A DNA stretch of 64,000 nt from Burkholderia ubonensis (GTDB lineage: Bacteria > Pseudomonadota > Gammaproteobacteria > Burkholderiales > Burkholderiaceae): the NCBI RefSeq assembly GCF_001718695.1, contig NZ_CP013420.1, forward strand, positions 3,162,001 through 3,226,000, read 5' to 3'. Shown here piece by piece: positions 41,987-50,062 of the stretch. Position 1 is the stretch's first letter. Each line of letters begins with the position of its first letter. The notes under the pieces were generated by a model. The model did no database searches. It was given only the letters and a program-made list of their open reading frames with translations, and was not told the origin of the DNA. Position numbers and translations under genes: made by a program.

Positions 41987-42023
41987 GACGGCAGACTCCT
42001 GCTGGGGGGCAAAGGGAAAAGGA

Positions 42024-42053
42024 CAATAAAAAAGCCACGGGTGATGCCGTGGC
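42024..42053 (-). terminator. Intrinsic terminator / candidate attenuator before argD
   Basis: On the minus strand AGCCACGG, loop CATCAC, CCGTGGCT, then TTTTTATT: a perfect 8-base stem plus U-run. It could end the ferredoxin-reductase transcript, but it also lies between the only good promoter and argD. Confidence 0.85.
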
Positions 42054-42074
42054 TGGGTGGTTCGAACAGCTTGT

Positions 42075-42107
42075 GCGTAACCGGTGAAGCGGGGTAGGGG
42101 GTTACGC
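42075..42107 (-). promoter_or_regulatory. Leader hairpin covering the leader-peptide stop codon
   Basis: In the minus-strand RNA GCGUAACC (42100-42107, containing the UAA stop) pairs perfectly with GGUUACGC (42075-42082). Just 5' of it, GUCACGG (42114-42120) can pair with CCGUGGC of the terminator's 3' arm (42033-42039), with one G-U pair, which would prevent terminator formation. Confidence 0.45.
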
Positions 42108-42185
42108 GCGAGTCCGTGACGAGCCGGCGGCATCCGGGCGGAGCGGCGAGCGGCGACGTCGGAGAGCGGACAGGAAGCGGTTCAT
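42102..42185 (-). CDS. Candidate Arg-rich leader peptide of argD
   Basis: A 27-codon frame with eight Arg codons: residues 3, 9-12 (four in a row), 16, 24 and 26. It begins one or two bases after the predicted transcription start, so it would be translated without a ribosome site, and ends 49 bases before the attenuator hairpin. Arg-rich short frames arise by chance in GC-rich DNA, so position and logic, not composition alone, carry the call. Confidence 0.4.
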   Translation of the reverse strand: MNRFLSALRRRRSPLRPDAAGSSRTRA

Positions 42186-42192
42186 GTGCGCA

Positions 42193-42222
42193 AGCATACG
42201 GCATCCCGCGTCCCACTGTAAA
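42193..42222 (-). promoter_or_regulatory. Candidate promoter of the argD leader
   Basis: On the minus strand TTTACA (42217-42222), 18-base spacer, TATGCT (42193-42198). Just upstream lies a 9-base inverted repeat, CCGCCGCGA (42223-42231) with TCGCGGCGG (42245-42253), which may be an operator. Confidence 0.5.
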
Positions 42223-42281
42223 CCGCCGCGATGCAACAAATGTGTCGCGGCGGTGCGTGGGGCGCGGGAACCGGCCGGGGC

Positions 42282-43313
42282 TCAGACCGGATGCGCGAGA
42301 TCGGCGGCGCTCGTGAACGAGTCCGCGTAGAACTCGTCCGCGGGCAGCCCGTGATGCTGCGTGAAGTCGCGCTGCGCGGACTCGACCATCACCGGCGCGC
42401 CGCACGCGTAGACCTGGTGCGCCGACAGGTCGGGCAGGTCCTCGATCACCGCGCGATGGACGAAGCCGGTGCGGCCGCTCCACTGGTCGGCGTCGTCCGG
42501 CTCGGACAGCACCGGCACGAACCGGAAGTTCGGAATCTCGCGCGCCCATTGCTCGGCGAGCTCGGCGAGATAGATGTCCTTCTTGCGGCGCGCGCCCCAG
42601 TAGAGCGTCATCGGACGCGTGATGCCCCGGTGCTTCACGTGCTCGATGATCGCCTTGATCGGCGCGAAGCCGGTGCCGGACGCGAGCAGCACGATCGGCT
42701 TGTCCGAATCCTCGCGCAGGAAGAACGTGCCGAGCGGGCCTTCGAAGCGCAGGATGTCGCGCTCCTTCATCGCACCGAACACGTGGTCGGTGAACTTGCC
42801 GCCCGGCATGTGGCGGATGTGCAGCTCGATCGGGCCTTCCTCGTGCGGCGCGTTCGCCATCGAGTAGCTGCGGCGCGAGCCGTCCTTCAGGATGAATTCG
42901 ATGTACTGGCCCGCGAGGTACTGCAGGCGCTCGTTGGCCGGCAGCTGCAGCTTCAGCACCATCACGTCGTCGGCCTTGCGCTCGAGCGCGGCGATGCGGC
43001 ACGGCAGCTTCTTGACCTGCACCCCGTCGACGCCGGCGATCTCGCGCACGTCGATCTCGAGATCGCATTGCGCCTTCGAGCAGCACAGCAGCGCGAGGCC
43101 GCGGGTCCGCTCGTCGTTGGACAGCGCCGACGCGGCGTGCGGGCCCTGCTCGATCTGGCCCGACACGATCTGCCCCTTGCAGGAGCCGCACGCGCCGTTC
43201 TTGCAGCCGTACGGCAGATGGACGTTCTGGCGCAGCGCGGCCGCCAGCACGGTTTCGTCCGACTCGACCTGGAATTGCCGGCCGCTTTGCTTGAGAGTGA
43301 CGTTGAATGCCAT
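42282..43313 (-). CDS. 2Fe-2S ferredoxin-NAD(P)H reductase (glucoseen-reductase type)
   Basis: This 343-residue electron-transfer flavoprotein has an N-terminal plant-type 2Fe-2S domain (Cys37, Cys42 and Cys45 in GCKNGACGSCKG, and a fourth Cys near 75), an FAD domain with RRSYSMANAP, and an NAD domain with LLASGTGFAPIKAI and CGAPVMVES. It is usually annotated as CDP-6-deoxy-delta-3,4-glucoseen reductase, but no sugar-modification genes are nearby, so the partner is unknown. ATG 43313 begins the ferredoxin domain directly; no good ribosome site is visible. Confidence 0.88.
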   Translation of the reverse strand: MAFNVTLKQSGRQFQVESDETVLAAALRQNVHLPYGCKNGACGSCKGQIVSGQIEQGPHAASALSNDERTRGLALLCCSKAQCDLEIDVREIAGVDGVQVKKLPCRIAALERKADDVMVLKLQLPANERLQYLAGQYIEFILKDGSRRSYSMANAPHEEGPIELHIRHMPGGKFTDHVFGAMKERDILRFEGPLGTFFLREDSDKPIVLLASGTGFAPIKAIIEHVKHRGITRPMTLYWGARRKKDIYLAELAEQWAREIPNFRFVPVLSEPDDADQWSGRTGFVHRAVIEDLPDLSAHQVYACGAPVMVESAQRDFTQHHGLPADEFYADSFTSAADLAHPV

Positions 43314-43373
43314 AGAACCAACTAGAACAAAATGTGGGGACCGTGCTTGTTGCGCACGGCAGCTACAATGCAG

Positions 43374-43394
43374 CCGTTGCGCGCTGCGCAACGG
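43374..43394. repeat. 9-base perfect hairpin in the divergent spacer
   Basis: CCGTTGCGC, loop GCT, GCGCAACGG. It lies about ten bases after a -10-like TACAAT and before the epimerase start, so it is either an operator or the 5' end structure of that transcript. Confidence 0.45.
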
Positions 43395-43417
43395 TGGCTA
43401 CTGATTTCGCAAACATC

Positions 43418-44455
43418 ATGATCGCGACACGAATTCTGCGCCGTCCGCGCGTGCTGATCGTCGGCTGCGGCGACGTCGGCCTGCGCTGCGTCGCCCAGTG
43501 GCGCGCGCGGCGCGGCGAGCTGCGGATCGTCGCGCTGACGAGCCATCCGGCCCGGCGTGACGAACTGCGCGCTGCGGGCGCGACGCCGATCGTCGGCGAC
43601 CTCGACCGACCGTCGACGCTGGCCCGCCTCGCGGGGCTTGCGCCGCGCACGATCCTGCATCTCGCGCCGCCGCAGCCCGACGGACGCGACGATCGGCGCA
43701 CGCGTGCGCTCGTTGCCGCATTGACCGTGCCCGGGCGGCGGCTCGCGCAGCCCGCGCCGGCATCCGGCAGGCTGCGGGCCGCGCGCGCGGCGCTCCGCCT
43801 GGCCGGTGCGCCCTCGCGGGAAACGCGTATTGTACCCGACGGTCTTCGCGCGCCCACGCTCGTCTACGCAAGCACGACCGGCGTGTACGGCGACTGCGGC
43901 GGCGCGCGCATCGACGAAACGCGGCCGCTCCACCCCGCCAATCCGCGCGCGTTGCGCCGGGTGTCGGCGGAGCGGCAACTGCGCGCCGCGACCGTGCGCG
44001 GCGGGCTGTCGGCGCGCATCGTCCGGATCCCCGGCATCTACGCGGCGAACCGGCTGCCGCTCGCGCGCCTCGAACGCGGCACGCCGGCGCTCGCGGCGGC
44101 CGACGACGTCTACACGAACCACATCCATGCCGACGACCTTGCGACGATCCTGCTGCGCGCGGCCGCGCGCGGCAGGCCGTCGCGCGCCGTGCACGCGTCG
44201 GACGACAGCGAACTGCGGATGGGGGAGTATTTCGACCGGGTCGCACAAGTGTTCGGCCTGCCGCCGCCGCCGCGCGTGAGCCGCGCCGACGCCGAGCGCC
44301 TGCTCGAGCCGACGCTGCTGTCGTTCATGCGCGAGTCGCGGCGGCTGTCCAACGCACGGCTCAAGCGCGAATTGTGCGTGACGTTGCGCTATCCGACCGT
44401 AGACGATTTCCTTCAAACGCTCGCGCCCGGCGGCGCGTCAGGTCAGCGCGGGTAA
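43418..44455 (+). CDS. NAD(P)-binding epimerase-like protein (YeeZ type SDR)
   Basis: The 345-residue extended/atypical SDR has a Rossmann start VLIVGCGDVGLR and the active-site-like YASTTGVYGDCGG, then ETRPLHP and a NHIHADDLA segment typical of YeeZ-like proteins. Substrate unknown. I take ATG 43418 because the Rossmann strand follows it; the frame extends upstream without family likeness. The last 18 bases overlap the convergent microprotein gene. Confidence 0.82.
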   Translation: MIATRILRRPRVLIVGCGDVGLRCVAQWRARRGELRIVALTSHPARRDELRAAGATPIVGDLDRPSTLARLAGLAPRTILHLAPPQPDGRDDRRTRALVAALTVPGRRLAQPAPASGRLRAARAALRLAGAPSRETRIVPDGLRAPTLVYASTTGVYGDCGGARIDETRPLHPANPRALRRVSAERQLRAATVRGGLSARIVRIPGIYAANRLPLARLERGTPALAAADDVYTNHIHADDLATILLRAAARGRPSRAVHASDDSELRMGEYFDRVAQVFGLPPPPRVSRADAERLLEPTLLSFMRESRRLSNARLKRELCVTLRYPTVDDFLQTLAPGGASGQRG

Positions 44456-44626
44456 CGCCTCGATCAGCAGGAAGCAGAGCAACGCGCCGATCAGCGCACC
44501 GATCAGGTTCGGGTGATAGCGGTGCTTCAGATGCATCGCGGCCAGCAGCGCGCCGATTGCCACGACACCGATGATCGCGAACGCGATCATCACGTACGAC
44601 AGTTCGAAAGAGTGGTTGACGCCCAT
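44438..44626 (-). CDS. Small two-helix membrane protein
   Basis: The 62-residue product has two hydrophobic helices, about 12-31 and 41-58, separated by a basic loop (HLKHRYHPN). GGGGAGACATC precedes the ATG, and codon use is normal for the genome, so it is probably translated. Its 3' end overlaps the convergent epimerase gene. Function unknown. Confidence 0.7.
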   Translation of the reverse strand: MGVNHSFELSYVMIAFAIIGVVAIGALLAAMHLKHRYHPNLIGALIGALLCFLLIEALPALT

Positions 44627-44732
44627 GATGTCTCCCCAGCATCGCTGTTCGTGACAGCTTGTAATTCGAGTATAGCGGGGGATCGGGCGGCCGCTGCGCG
44701 GCCGATCGCCGAACGGTCGTGCGGATTTTCCC

Positions 44733-45449
44733 TTACAGGGTTTTGACGGTATTGCGCAGCGCTGCCAGCTCAGCCTCTGCGAGCCAGCACCAGCTACCGG
44801 GCGCCAGCCCGGCCGGCAGCGCGAATCCGCCGATGCTTTCGCGGTGCAGCGCCTCCACGCGATTGCTCGCCGCCGCGACCATCCGTTTCACCTGATGATA
44901 TTTGCCTTCGAGCACGGTCAGCGCGAGCACGTGCGCGTCGCGCGCGTCGGCTGCGACCGCGGCGATCGGCTTCGGCTCGCCGTGCAGCTGGACGCCCGTG
45001 CGCAGCGCGTGCAGCTGCGCGTCGTCGAGCGGGTGGCGCACGGTCGCGACGTAGGTCTTCGGCACCTTGCGCTTCGGCGACGTGTACGCGTGAACGAACT
45101 GGCCGTCGTCGGACAGCAGCAGCAGGCCGGTCGTGTCCTGGTCGAGGCGGCCGACGCACTGCACGCCGCGCGCGACGAGCGGCGTCGGCAGCAGGCTGAA
45201 CACGCTCGCGTGATGCTGCGGATCGCGCGAGCACTCGTAGCCGGCCGGCTTGTTGAGCGCGAGATACGCGCGCGCGTGATACGGCCACGCGGTGCCGTCG
45301 AGCGTGAACACGAGGCCGTCCGTGTCGAAGGCTGCGTCCGGGTCGGTCGCGCTCGCGCCCGCGACGGTGACGCGGCCCGATTCGATCAGGCCGCGGCACT
45401 GGCGGCGCGAGCCGAAGCCCTGGGTGAAGAGAATGCTTTCGAGATCCAT
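44733..45449 (-). CDS. rsuA: 16S rRNA pseudouridine-516 synthase
   Basis: The 238-residue RsuA-family enzyme has an N-terminal S4 RNA-binding domain (GSRRQCRGLIESGRV) and the catalytic GRLDQDTTGLLLL with its Asp, then GKYHQVKRM. Full length for RsuA. Confidence 0.93.
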   Translation of the reverse strand: MDLESILFTQGFGSRRQCRGLIESGRVTVAGASATDPDAAFDTDGLVFTLDGTAWPYHARAYLALNKPAGYECSRDPQHHASVFSLLPTPLVARGVQCVGRLDQDTTGLLLLSDDGQFVHAYTSPKRKVPKTYVATVRHPLDDAQLHALRTGVQLHGEPKPIAAVAADARDAHVLALTVLEGKYHQVKRMVAAASNRVEALHRESIGGFALPAGLAPGSWCWLAEAELAALRNTVKTL

Positions 45450-45543
45450 AGCGCGCGCATTCTATCAAGCAGCGGCGCAGGGACGGCATGAACGCGCATG
45501 CGTCGGTAAGCTGCCGGAACGCCGCGCTGCGCCCGTTCGTTCA

Positions 45544-45675
45544 GTTCGAGCGTACGGCGAGTTCGACGGCTACGGTTCGCTGACCGTGCGCGGGCTCGTC
45601 CACGACCTGTGCCGCCACGACCGGCGGCATCTGGCCGGCATGCAGTGGCTGCTCGGCAAGATCGACGCGGCGCGC
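45544..45675 (+). pseudogene. C-terminal remnant of a DinB-family gene
   Basis: About 44 codons read YGEFDGYGSLTV, RGLVHDLCRHDRRHL and GMQWLLGKI, which looks like the last helix bundle of a DinB-like (DUF664-type) protein including its metal-ligand His. No start, no upstream domain and no stop in a sensible place: a fragment. Confidence 0.5.
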
Positions 45676-45791
45676 AGCCGCGCGCGCACTTCGCGCTCCA
45701 TGCCGACCATGTTGCGTGCGTACCCGTACAGCGTGTCGCCGGCCGGCGTCGGCGCGATCCGGCGTGTCGCGCGCGCCAGCAGCACGGTGCC
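45672..45791 (-). pseudogene. Internal remnant of a LysR regulator gene
   Basis: On the minus strand about 40 codons read LLARATRRIAPTPAGDTLYG then YARNMVGMEREVRARLR, the piece of a LysR regulator just after its helix-turn-helix. The rest is missing. It directly abuts the DinB remnant, marking an old deletion junction. The remainder of 45450-45813 shows no intact gene. Confidence 0.55.
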
Positions 45792-45813
45792 GGCCGGCCC
45801 GGCGCGCGAAGGA

Positions 45814-46713
45814 TCAGCCGCCGACGCGCGGCGCGAGCAGATCGGCGAGCCCGATGTTCCTGAACATCTCGCGGCGGATGCGATCGCCGACGCGGAACAC
45901 TTCCTCGGCGCCGTCCTGCGACGGGTCGACGAACACGCGGTAGGGGCGCTTGCCGGCCGGCGCCGCGACGAGTTCGGCAATGGCCGTGGCGACGGCGTCG
46001 GCGTCGGCGTCGGCCGGTTCGAGCGCGGCGAGGCCCTTCAACGCCTGATCGGCGACACCCGCGTACGGCCCGCCGTCGTAGGCGGCCTGCACGGCGGTAT
46101 CGGCCGGCTTGCCCGCATGGAGGAAGTGATTCGTGCCCCGGGTGAACGCGCCCGGCACGACGATCGACGTTTCGATGCCCCAGCGTGCGAGCTCGGCCGC
46201 GTAGGACACCGCGAGCGAGTCCATCGCGGCTTTCGCGGCGAAGTAGGGCGCGAGGAACGGCGGGGTGCCGCCGCGCGCCGACGAGGACGACACCCACACG
46301 AGCAGGCCACGGCGCTGGCGGCGCAGGTGCGGCAGCGCCGCGCGGTTCACGCGCTGGGTCGACACGACGTTGACGTCGTAGAGCTGCGCCAGCTGTTCGG
46401 GCGTGAACGCTTCGGCCGGCCCGAACACCATGTGACCGGCGTTGTGGACGACGATGTCGAGGCGGCCGTTGTCCGCGATCACGCGATCGATGGCGGCGTC
46501 GACCGATGCGTCGTCGCCGACGTCGAGTTCGACGCTGCGCAGATCGACGCCGTGTTGTTGCGCATAGGCGGCGACGGCGGCGACGCGCGGTGCATTGCGC
46601 CCGGCGCTCTCGCGCATCGAGGCGTAGACCGTGTGACCGGCGCGGGCGAGCGCCTGGGCCGTCAGCAAGCCGAAGCCGCTGGACGCGCCGGTGACGAGGA
46701 CGACTTCCTTCAT
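45814..46713 (-). CDS. Short-chain dehydrogenase/reductase
   Basis: The 299-residue classical SDR has cofactor motif TGASSGFG, the VHNAG strand, catalytic Ser in VSSSSARGG and Tyr/Lys in YFAAK. The C-terminal extension is longer than usual. GGAG precedes ATG 46713. Substrate unknown. It follows a second SDR on the same strand and probably shares its promoter. Confidence 0.88.
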   Translation of the reverse strand: MKEVVLVTGASSGFGLLTAQALARAGHTVYASMRESAGRNAPRVAAVAAYAQQHGVDLRSVELDVGDDASVDAAIDRVIADNGRLDIVVHNAGHMVFGPAEAFTPEQLAQLYDVNVVSTQRVNRAALPHLRRQRRGLLVWVSSSSARGGTPPFLAPYFAAKAAMDSLAVSYAAELARWGIETSIVVPGAFTRGTNHFLHAGKPADTAVQAAYDGGPYAGVADQALKGLAALEPADADADAVATAIAELVAAPAGKRPYRVFVDPSQDGAEEVFRVGDRIRREMFRNIGLADLLAPRVGG

Positions 46714-46757
46714 GAGCAATCTCCTGGCGGAAAGATGAGGGGGCGGCGAGCGGTCCG

Positions 46758-47495
46758 TCAGCACATGCCGCCGTTGGCGCGCAGGATCTGGCCGTTGATC
46801 CATGCGCCGTCCGGACCCGCGAGGAACGCGACGGCGCCGGCGATGTCGTCGGGCTGGCCGAGCCGTTCGAGCGGGTTCAGCTTCGCGAGCCGATCGATAA
46901 GTTCGGGGCTCTTGCCCTGCAGGAACAACTCGGTCGCGACCGGTCCCGGCGCGACGGCGTTCACGCGGATGCCGCGCCCGCGCATTTCCTGGGCGAGCAC
47001 CTGCGTCATGCTTTCGACCGCCGCCTTGCTCGCGACGTACAGCCCGTAGGTCGGCATGCGCATCCCGATCACGCTGGTCGACAGGTTGACGATCCGGCCG
47101 CCGTCGCGCACGCGCTGCGCTGCCGCGCGGCATACGTTGAACGTGCCCTTCACGTTGATCGCGAACGTGTTGTCGAACACCGCATCGTCGAACTCGGCGA
47201 TCGCCGCGAGCTTCATCACGCCCGCCGAGTTCACCACCACGTCGATCCCGCCGAAGGCATCGCGGGCCGCGTCGAACAGCGAGGTGACGGCGGCCGGATC
47301 GGCGACGTTCGCCTGCACGGCGATCGCCTGACCGCCGTCGGCGACGATCGCGTCGACCACTTCGCGGGCCGGGCCGGCGCTCCCGGCATAGTTGACGACG
47401 ACCCGGAAGCCGTCCCGGGCGAGTTGGCGCGCGATTTCCGCGCCGATGCCGCGCGACGAACCTGTGACGATGGCGACTTGTTCCGATGTGCTCAT
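46758..47495 (-). CDS. Short-chain dehydrogenase/reductase
   Basis: The 245-residue classical SDR has TGSSRGIG, the NSAG strand, Ser in LSTSVIG, YVASK catalytic pair and the end ILRANGGMC. It is FabG-like in size, probably NADP-dependent. It is divergent from a LysR gene 120 bases away, which likely controls it. Confidence 0.9.
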   Translation of the reverse strand: MSTSEQVAIVTGSSRGIGAEIARQLARDGFRVVVNYAGSAGPAREVVDAIVADGGQAIAVQANVADPAAVTSLFDAARDAFGGIDVVVNSAGVMKLAAIAEFDDAVFDNTFAINVKGTFNVCRAAAQRVRDGGRIVNLSTSVIGMRMPTYGLYVASKAAVESMTQVLAQEMRGRGIRVNAVAPGPVATELFLQGKSPELIDRLAKLNPLERLGQPDDIAGAVAFLAGPDGAWINGQILRANGGMC

Positions 47496-47585
47496 GTTCT
47501 GCTCCTGTCGAGTGGATGAGTGCCGTTCGATCCGGCGACAGGACCACTGTAGGCTTCCTCGATAAATAAAAATAATGAATAATGA

Positions 47586-47604
47586 TCAGTCAATGAATGA
47601 CTGA
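47586..47604. promoter_or_regulatory. Palindrome between the SDR pair and LysR gene
   Basis: TCAGTCA, ATGAA, TGACTGA: a 7+5+7 inverted repeat in an AT-rich stretch 12 bases before the LysR start. Likely the autoregulatory operator. Confidence 0.55.
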
Positions 47605-47615
47605 AAGTATGTTTC

Positions 47616-48518
47616 ATGGGATTCGACAGCAGATTGCTCAGCGGTATCGGCGTGCTCTCCGCGGTGATCGAGGCGGGTACCTTCGCGCGGGCGGGCGAGG
47701 CGATGGGATTGACGCAGCCGGCGGTGAGCCGTGCGGTGGCGCGGCTGGAGGAGCGCGTCGGGATCCGGATCTTCAACCGGACGGCGCGTGCGATCACGCT
47801 GACCGACGAAGGGCGGCGCTTCTACGAGACGGTCGCGCCGCTGCTGGCCGGTATCGAGGAGGCGGCGCTCGACGCCGGTCAGTCGAAGGCGCGCGTGAGA
47901 GGGCGGCTGCGGGTCAACGTGGACGGCACGTTCGGCCACTACGTGCTGGCGCCGCGGATGGCGGAATTTCTCGATCGTTATCCGGAGCTGTCGGTCGAGA
48001 TCAGTGTGCGCGACCGGATGGGCGACCTCGTCGCGGACGGCTTCGACGTGGCCGTGCGCTTCGGCATCCCGGAGCCGTCGTCATATCGCGCGCGATTGCT
48101 GCTCGAGACGCGCGTGCTGACGTGCGCGTCGGCGGCCTACATCGCGCGTCATGGCGAACCGCTGCACCCGCGGGATCTCGCTGACGGTCACCGGTGCGTG
48201 CTGATCCGCGATCCGGTGACCGGGCGGCCGTATGAATGGGAGTTTCATCGCGGCAACGAAGTCGTGCCGGTCGACGCCGCCGGCAGGCTGACGGTGAACG
48301 ATACGGGCGGACTGCTCGGCGCGTGCCTGGGCGGCGTCGGCATTGCGCAACTGCTCGAACTCTATGCGCGGGACGTCCTGGCCGACGGAAGGTTGGTGCA
48401 GTTGTTGCCCGAGTGGGCGGACGAGACTTTCCCGCTTTACGCGTATCACCATGCGTCGAATCTCGTTTCGGCGAAGGTGAGGGTGTTTCTGGACTTCGTC
48501 CGCGAGCTGATGGTCTGA
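47616..48518 (+). CDS. LysR-family transcriptional regulator
   Basis: The 300-residue regulator has an N-terminal winged helix-turn-helix (AGEAMGLTQPAVSRAVARLEERVG) and a C-terminal effector-binding domain. It is of the CrgA/AaeR-like group that often regulates adjacent dehydrogenases. Divergent from two SDR genes. Confidence 0.92.
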   Translation: MGFDSRLLSGIGVLSAVIEAGTFARAGEAMGLTQPAVSRAVARLEERVGIRIFNRTARAITLTDEGRRFYETVAPLLAGIEEAALDAGQSKARVRGRLRVNVDGTFGHYVLAPRMAEFLDRYPELSVEISVRDRMGDLVADGFDVAVRFGIPEPSSYRARLLLETRVLTCASAAYIARHGEPLHPRDLADGHRCVLIRDPVTGRPYEWEFHRGNEVVPVDAAGRLTVNDTGGLLGACLGGVGIAQLLELYARDVLADGRLVQLLPEWADETFPLYAYHHASNLVSAKVRVFLDFVRELMV

Positions 48519-48579
48519 GCGCACCGGGCGGCTGGCCGCCGCCGGTTAGCCGATGCGCTGCGGAACGCGCGGCACCAAC

Positions 48580-48611
48580 AAAAAACCCGCGAAGCGGCGA
48601 GCTTGCGCGGG
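48580..48611 (-). terminator. Terminator after tRNA-Leu
   Basis: On the minus strand CCCGCG pairs with CGCGGG around a loop that itself has an AAG/CTT pairing, then TTTTTT. It ends 35 bases after the tRNA. Confidence 0.8.
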
Positions 48612-48646
48612 TGTCGACAGACGCAGCGCACGACGCTGCGAAAGAC

Positions 48647-48731
48647 TGGTGCCCAGGGCCGGAATCGAACCGGCACGCCTTGCGGCGGGGGATTTTGAGT
48701 CCCCTGCGTCTACCAATTTCACCACCTGGGC
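48647..48731 (-). tRNA. tRNA-Leu (anticodon CAA)
   Basis: An 85-base class II tRNA on the minus strand, from GCCCAGG to CCTGGGC plus A and an encoded CCA. Anticodon stem GGGGA/TCCCC holds loop CTCAAAA, giving CAA, which reads UUG. The variable arm and GGTTCGATTCC T-arm are present. Confidence 0.97.
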
Positions 48732-48828
48732 TTGTGATCGTTGCCGCACCAGCGATGCTGCGCGGCGAAACGCGGATTATGGCGGAAAATGGGGCGCCGG
48801 GCAAGCCATCGGCGCGCCGCGCCGCCCG

Positions 48829-49986
48829 TTACCGGCTCAGGTAGACGAACCGGCCCTGTTTCACGATCCCCATCACGCTCGCGCGCTGATCGAGTCCGAC
48901 GTGGTCCTTGTCGCTCGTGTTGACGACGCCGTTCGGCACGACCAGCTCGTGCGCCCGTTCGAGTTCGCGCCGCAGCGCCGTCCGGAACGCCGGCGTGCCC
49001 GGCTGCGCCGCCTTCAGCGCGCGGCCGACCGCGTCCGCGAGGCGCGGATACACGCCGGCCGCGTCGCCCGCGAACTGCGTGACCGTGCCCGCGCCGTAGC
49101 GCGCTTCATATGCATCGACGAACGCCAGCGCCGCCTTGCGCGCCGGGTCGTCGGCCGGCAACGTGCGGGCGACGACGACCGGCTGCGTCGGGAACAGCGT
49201 GCCTTCCACGTCCTTGCCGCCGAGCCGGATGAATTCCGGCGTCGCGATTCCGTGCGTCTGGTAGATCGCGCCCTTGTAGCCGCGCTCGATCAGCGTGCGC
49301 TGCGGCAGCACGGCCGGCGTGCCCGAGCCCGCGATCAGGACGGCATCGGGCTTCGCCGCGATCAGCTTCAGCGCCTGCCCGGTGACGCTCGCGTCGGTCC
49401 GGTTGAAGCGCTCGGTCGCGATCACGCGGATCTTGCGGATCTCGGCGAAGCGCGTGAACTCGTTCAGCCAGCTGTCGCCATAGCTGTCCGCGAAGCCGAT
49501 GAAGCCGACCGTCTTCACGCCGTGATTGGCCATGTAGCGCGTCATCACGTCGGCCATCGCGCTGTCGCTCTGCGCCATCTTGAACGCCCAGGTGCGCGCG
49601 CCTTCCTGCGGCTCGACGATCGCGCCCGAGCCGACCAGCGTGATCATCGGCGTTTGCGACGCGGCCACCGCGTCCAGCGCCGCAAGCGCGGCCGGCGTGA
49701 TGTTCGGCCCGACCACGACGTCGACGTGATCCTCGTCCACCAGCTTGCGGATATTGCGCACGGCCGCGCCCGGATCGGACGCATCGTCGAGCACCGTCAG
49801 CTGCACCGGCTGGCCGGCGATCGTCTTCGGCCACATCAGGATCGCGTTCTTGCTGGTGATGCCGATCGCGGCGGCCGGGCCGGTCGACGACAGGTCGACG
49901 CCGACCTTCAGGTCGGCATGCGCGGCCGCGCAGCCGAGCAACAGGGCGCCGGCAGCGGCGCGGCGCAACAGGGCGGGAAGCGTCAT
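48829..49986 (-). CDS. Branched-chain-amino-acid-type ABC substrate-binding protein
   Basis: The 385-residue periplasmic protein has signal peptide LLRRAAAGALLLGCAAAHA, then a LivJ-type type I binding fold: VGVDLSSTGPAAAIG, DASDPGAAVRNIRKL and VVVGPNITPAALA. It has no permease or ATPase beside it. Start ATG 49986 follows GGAGAC. It lies downstream of the CysB-type regulator, separated by a terminator. The ligand is unknown. Confidence 0.92.
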   Translation of the reverse strand: MTLPALLRRAAAGALLLGCAAAHADLKVGVDLSSTGPAAAIGITSKNAILMWPKTIAGQPVQLTVLDDASDPGAAVRNIRKLVDEDHVDVVVGPNITPAALAALDAVAASQTPMITLVGSGAIVEPQEGARTWAFKMAQSDSAMADVMTRYMANHGVKTVGFIGFADSYGDSWLNEFTRFAEIRKIRVIATERFNRTDASVTGQALKLIAAKPDAVLIAGSGTPAVLPQRTLIERGYKGAIYQTHGIATPEFIRLGGKDVEGTLFPTQPVVVARTLPADDPARKAALAFVDAYEARYGAGTVTQFAGDAAGVYPRLADAVGRALKAAQPGTPAFRTALRRELERAHELVVPNGVVNTSDKDHVGLDQRASVMGIVKQGRFVYLSR

Positions 49987-50015
49987 GCGGAAGTCTCCAT
50001 CTGCGTCGGGCAACC

Positions 50016-50044
50016 AAAAGGGGCGCGATATCGAACCGCGCCCC
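50016..50044 (-). terminator. Terminator of the CysB-type regulator gene
   Basis: On the minus strand GGGGCGCG and CGCGCCCC form a perfect 8-base stem with TTTT after it. Confidence 0.82.
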
Positions 50045-50062
50045 GCGTTCAAACCGCGTGCG

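Noticed and set aside
48546..48749. 67-codon frame containing VVKLVDAGDSKSPAAR
   Set aside because: This is the well-known false translation of a tRNA-Leu gene; the tRNA is at 48647-48731.
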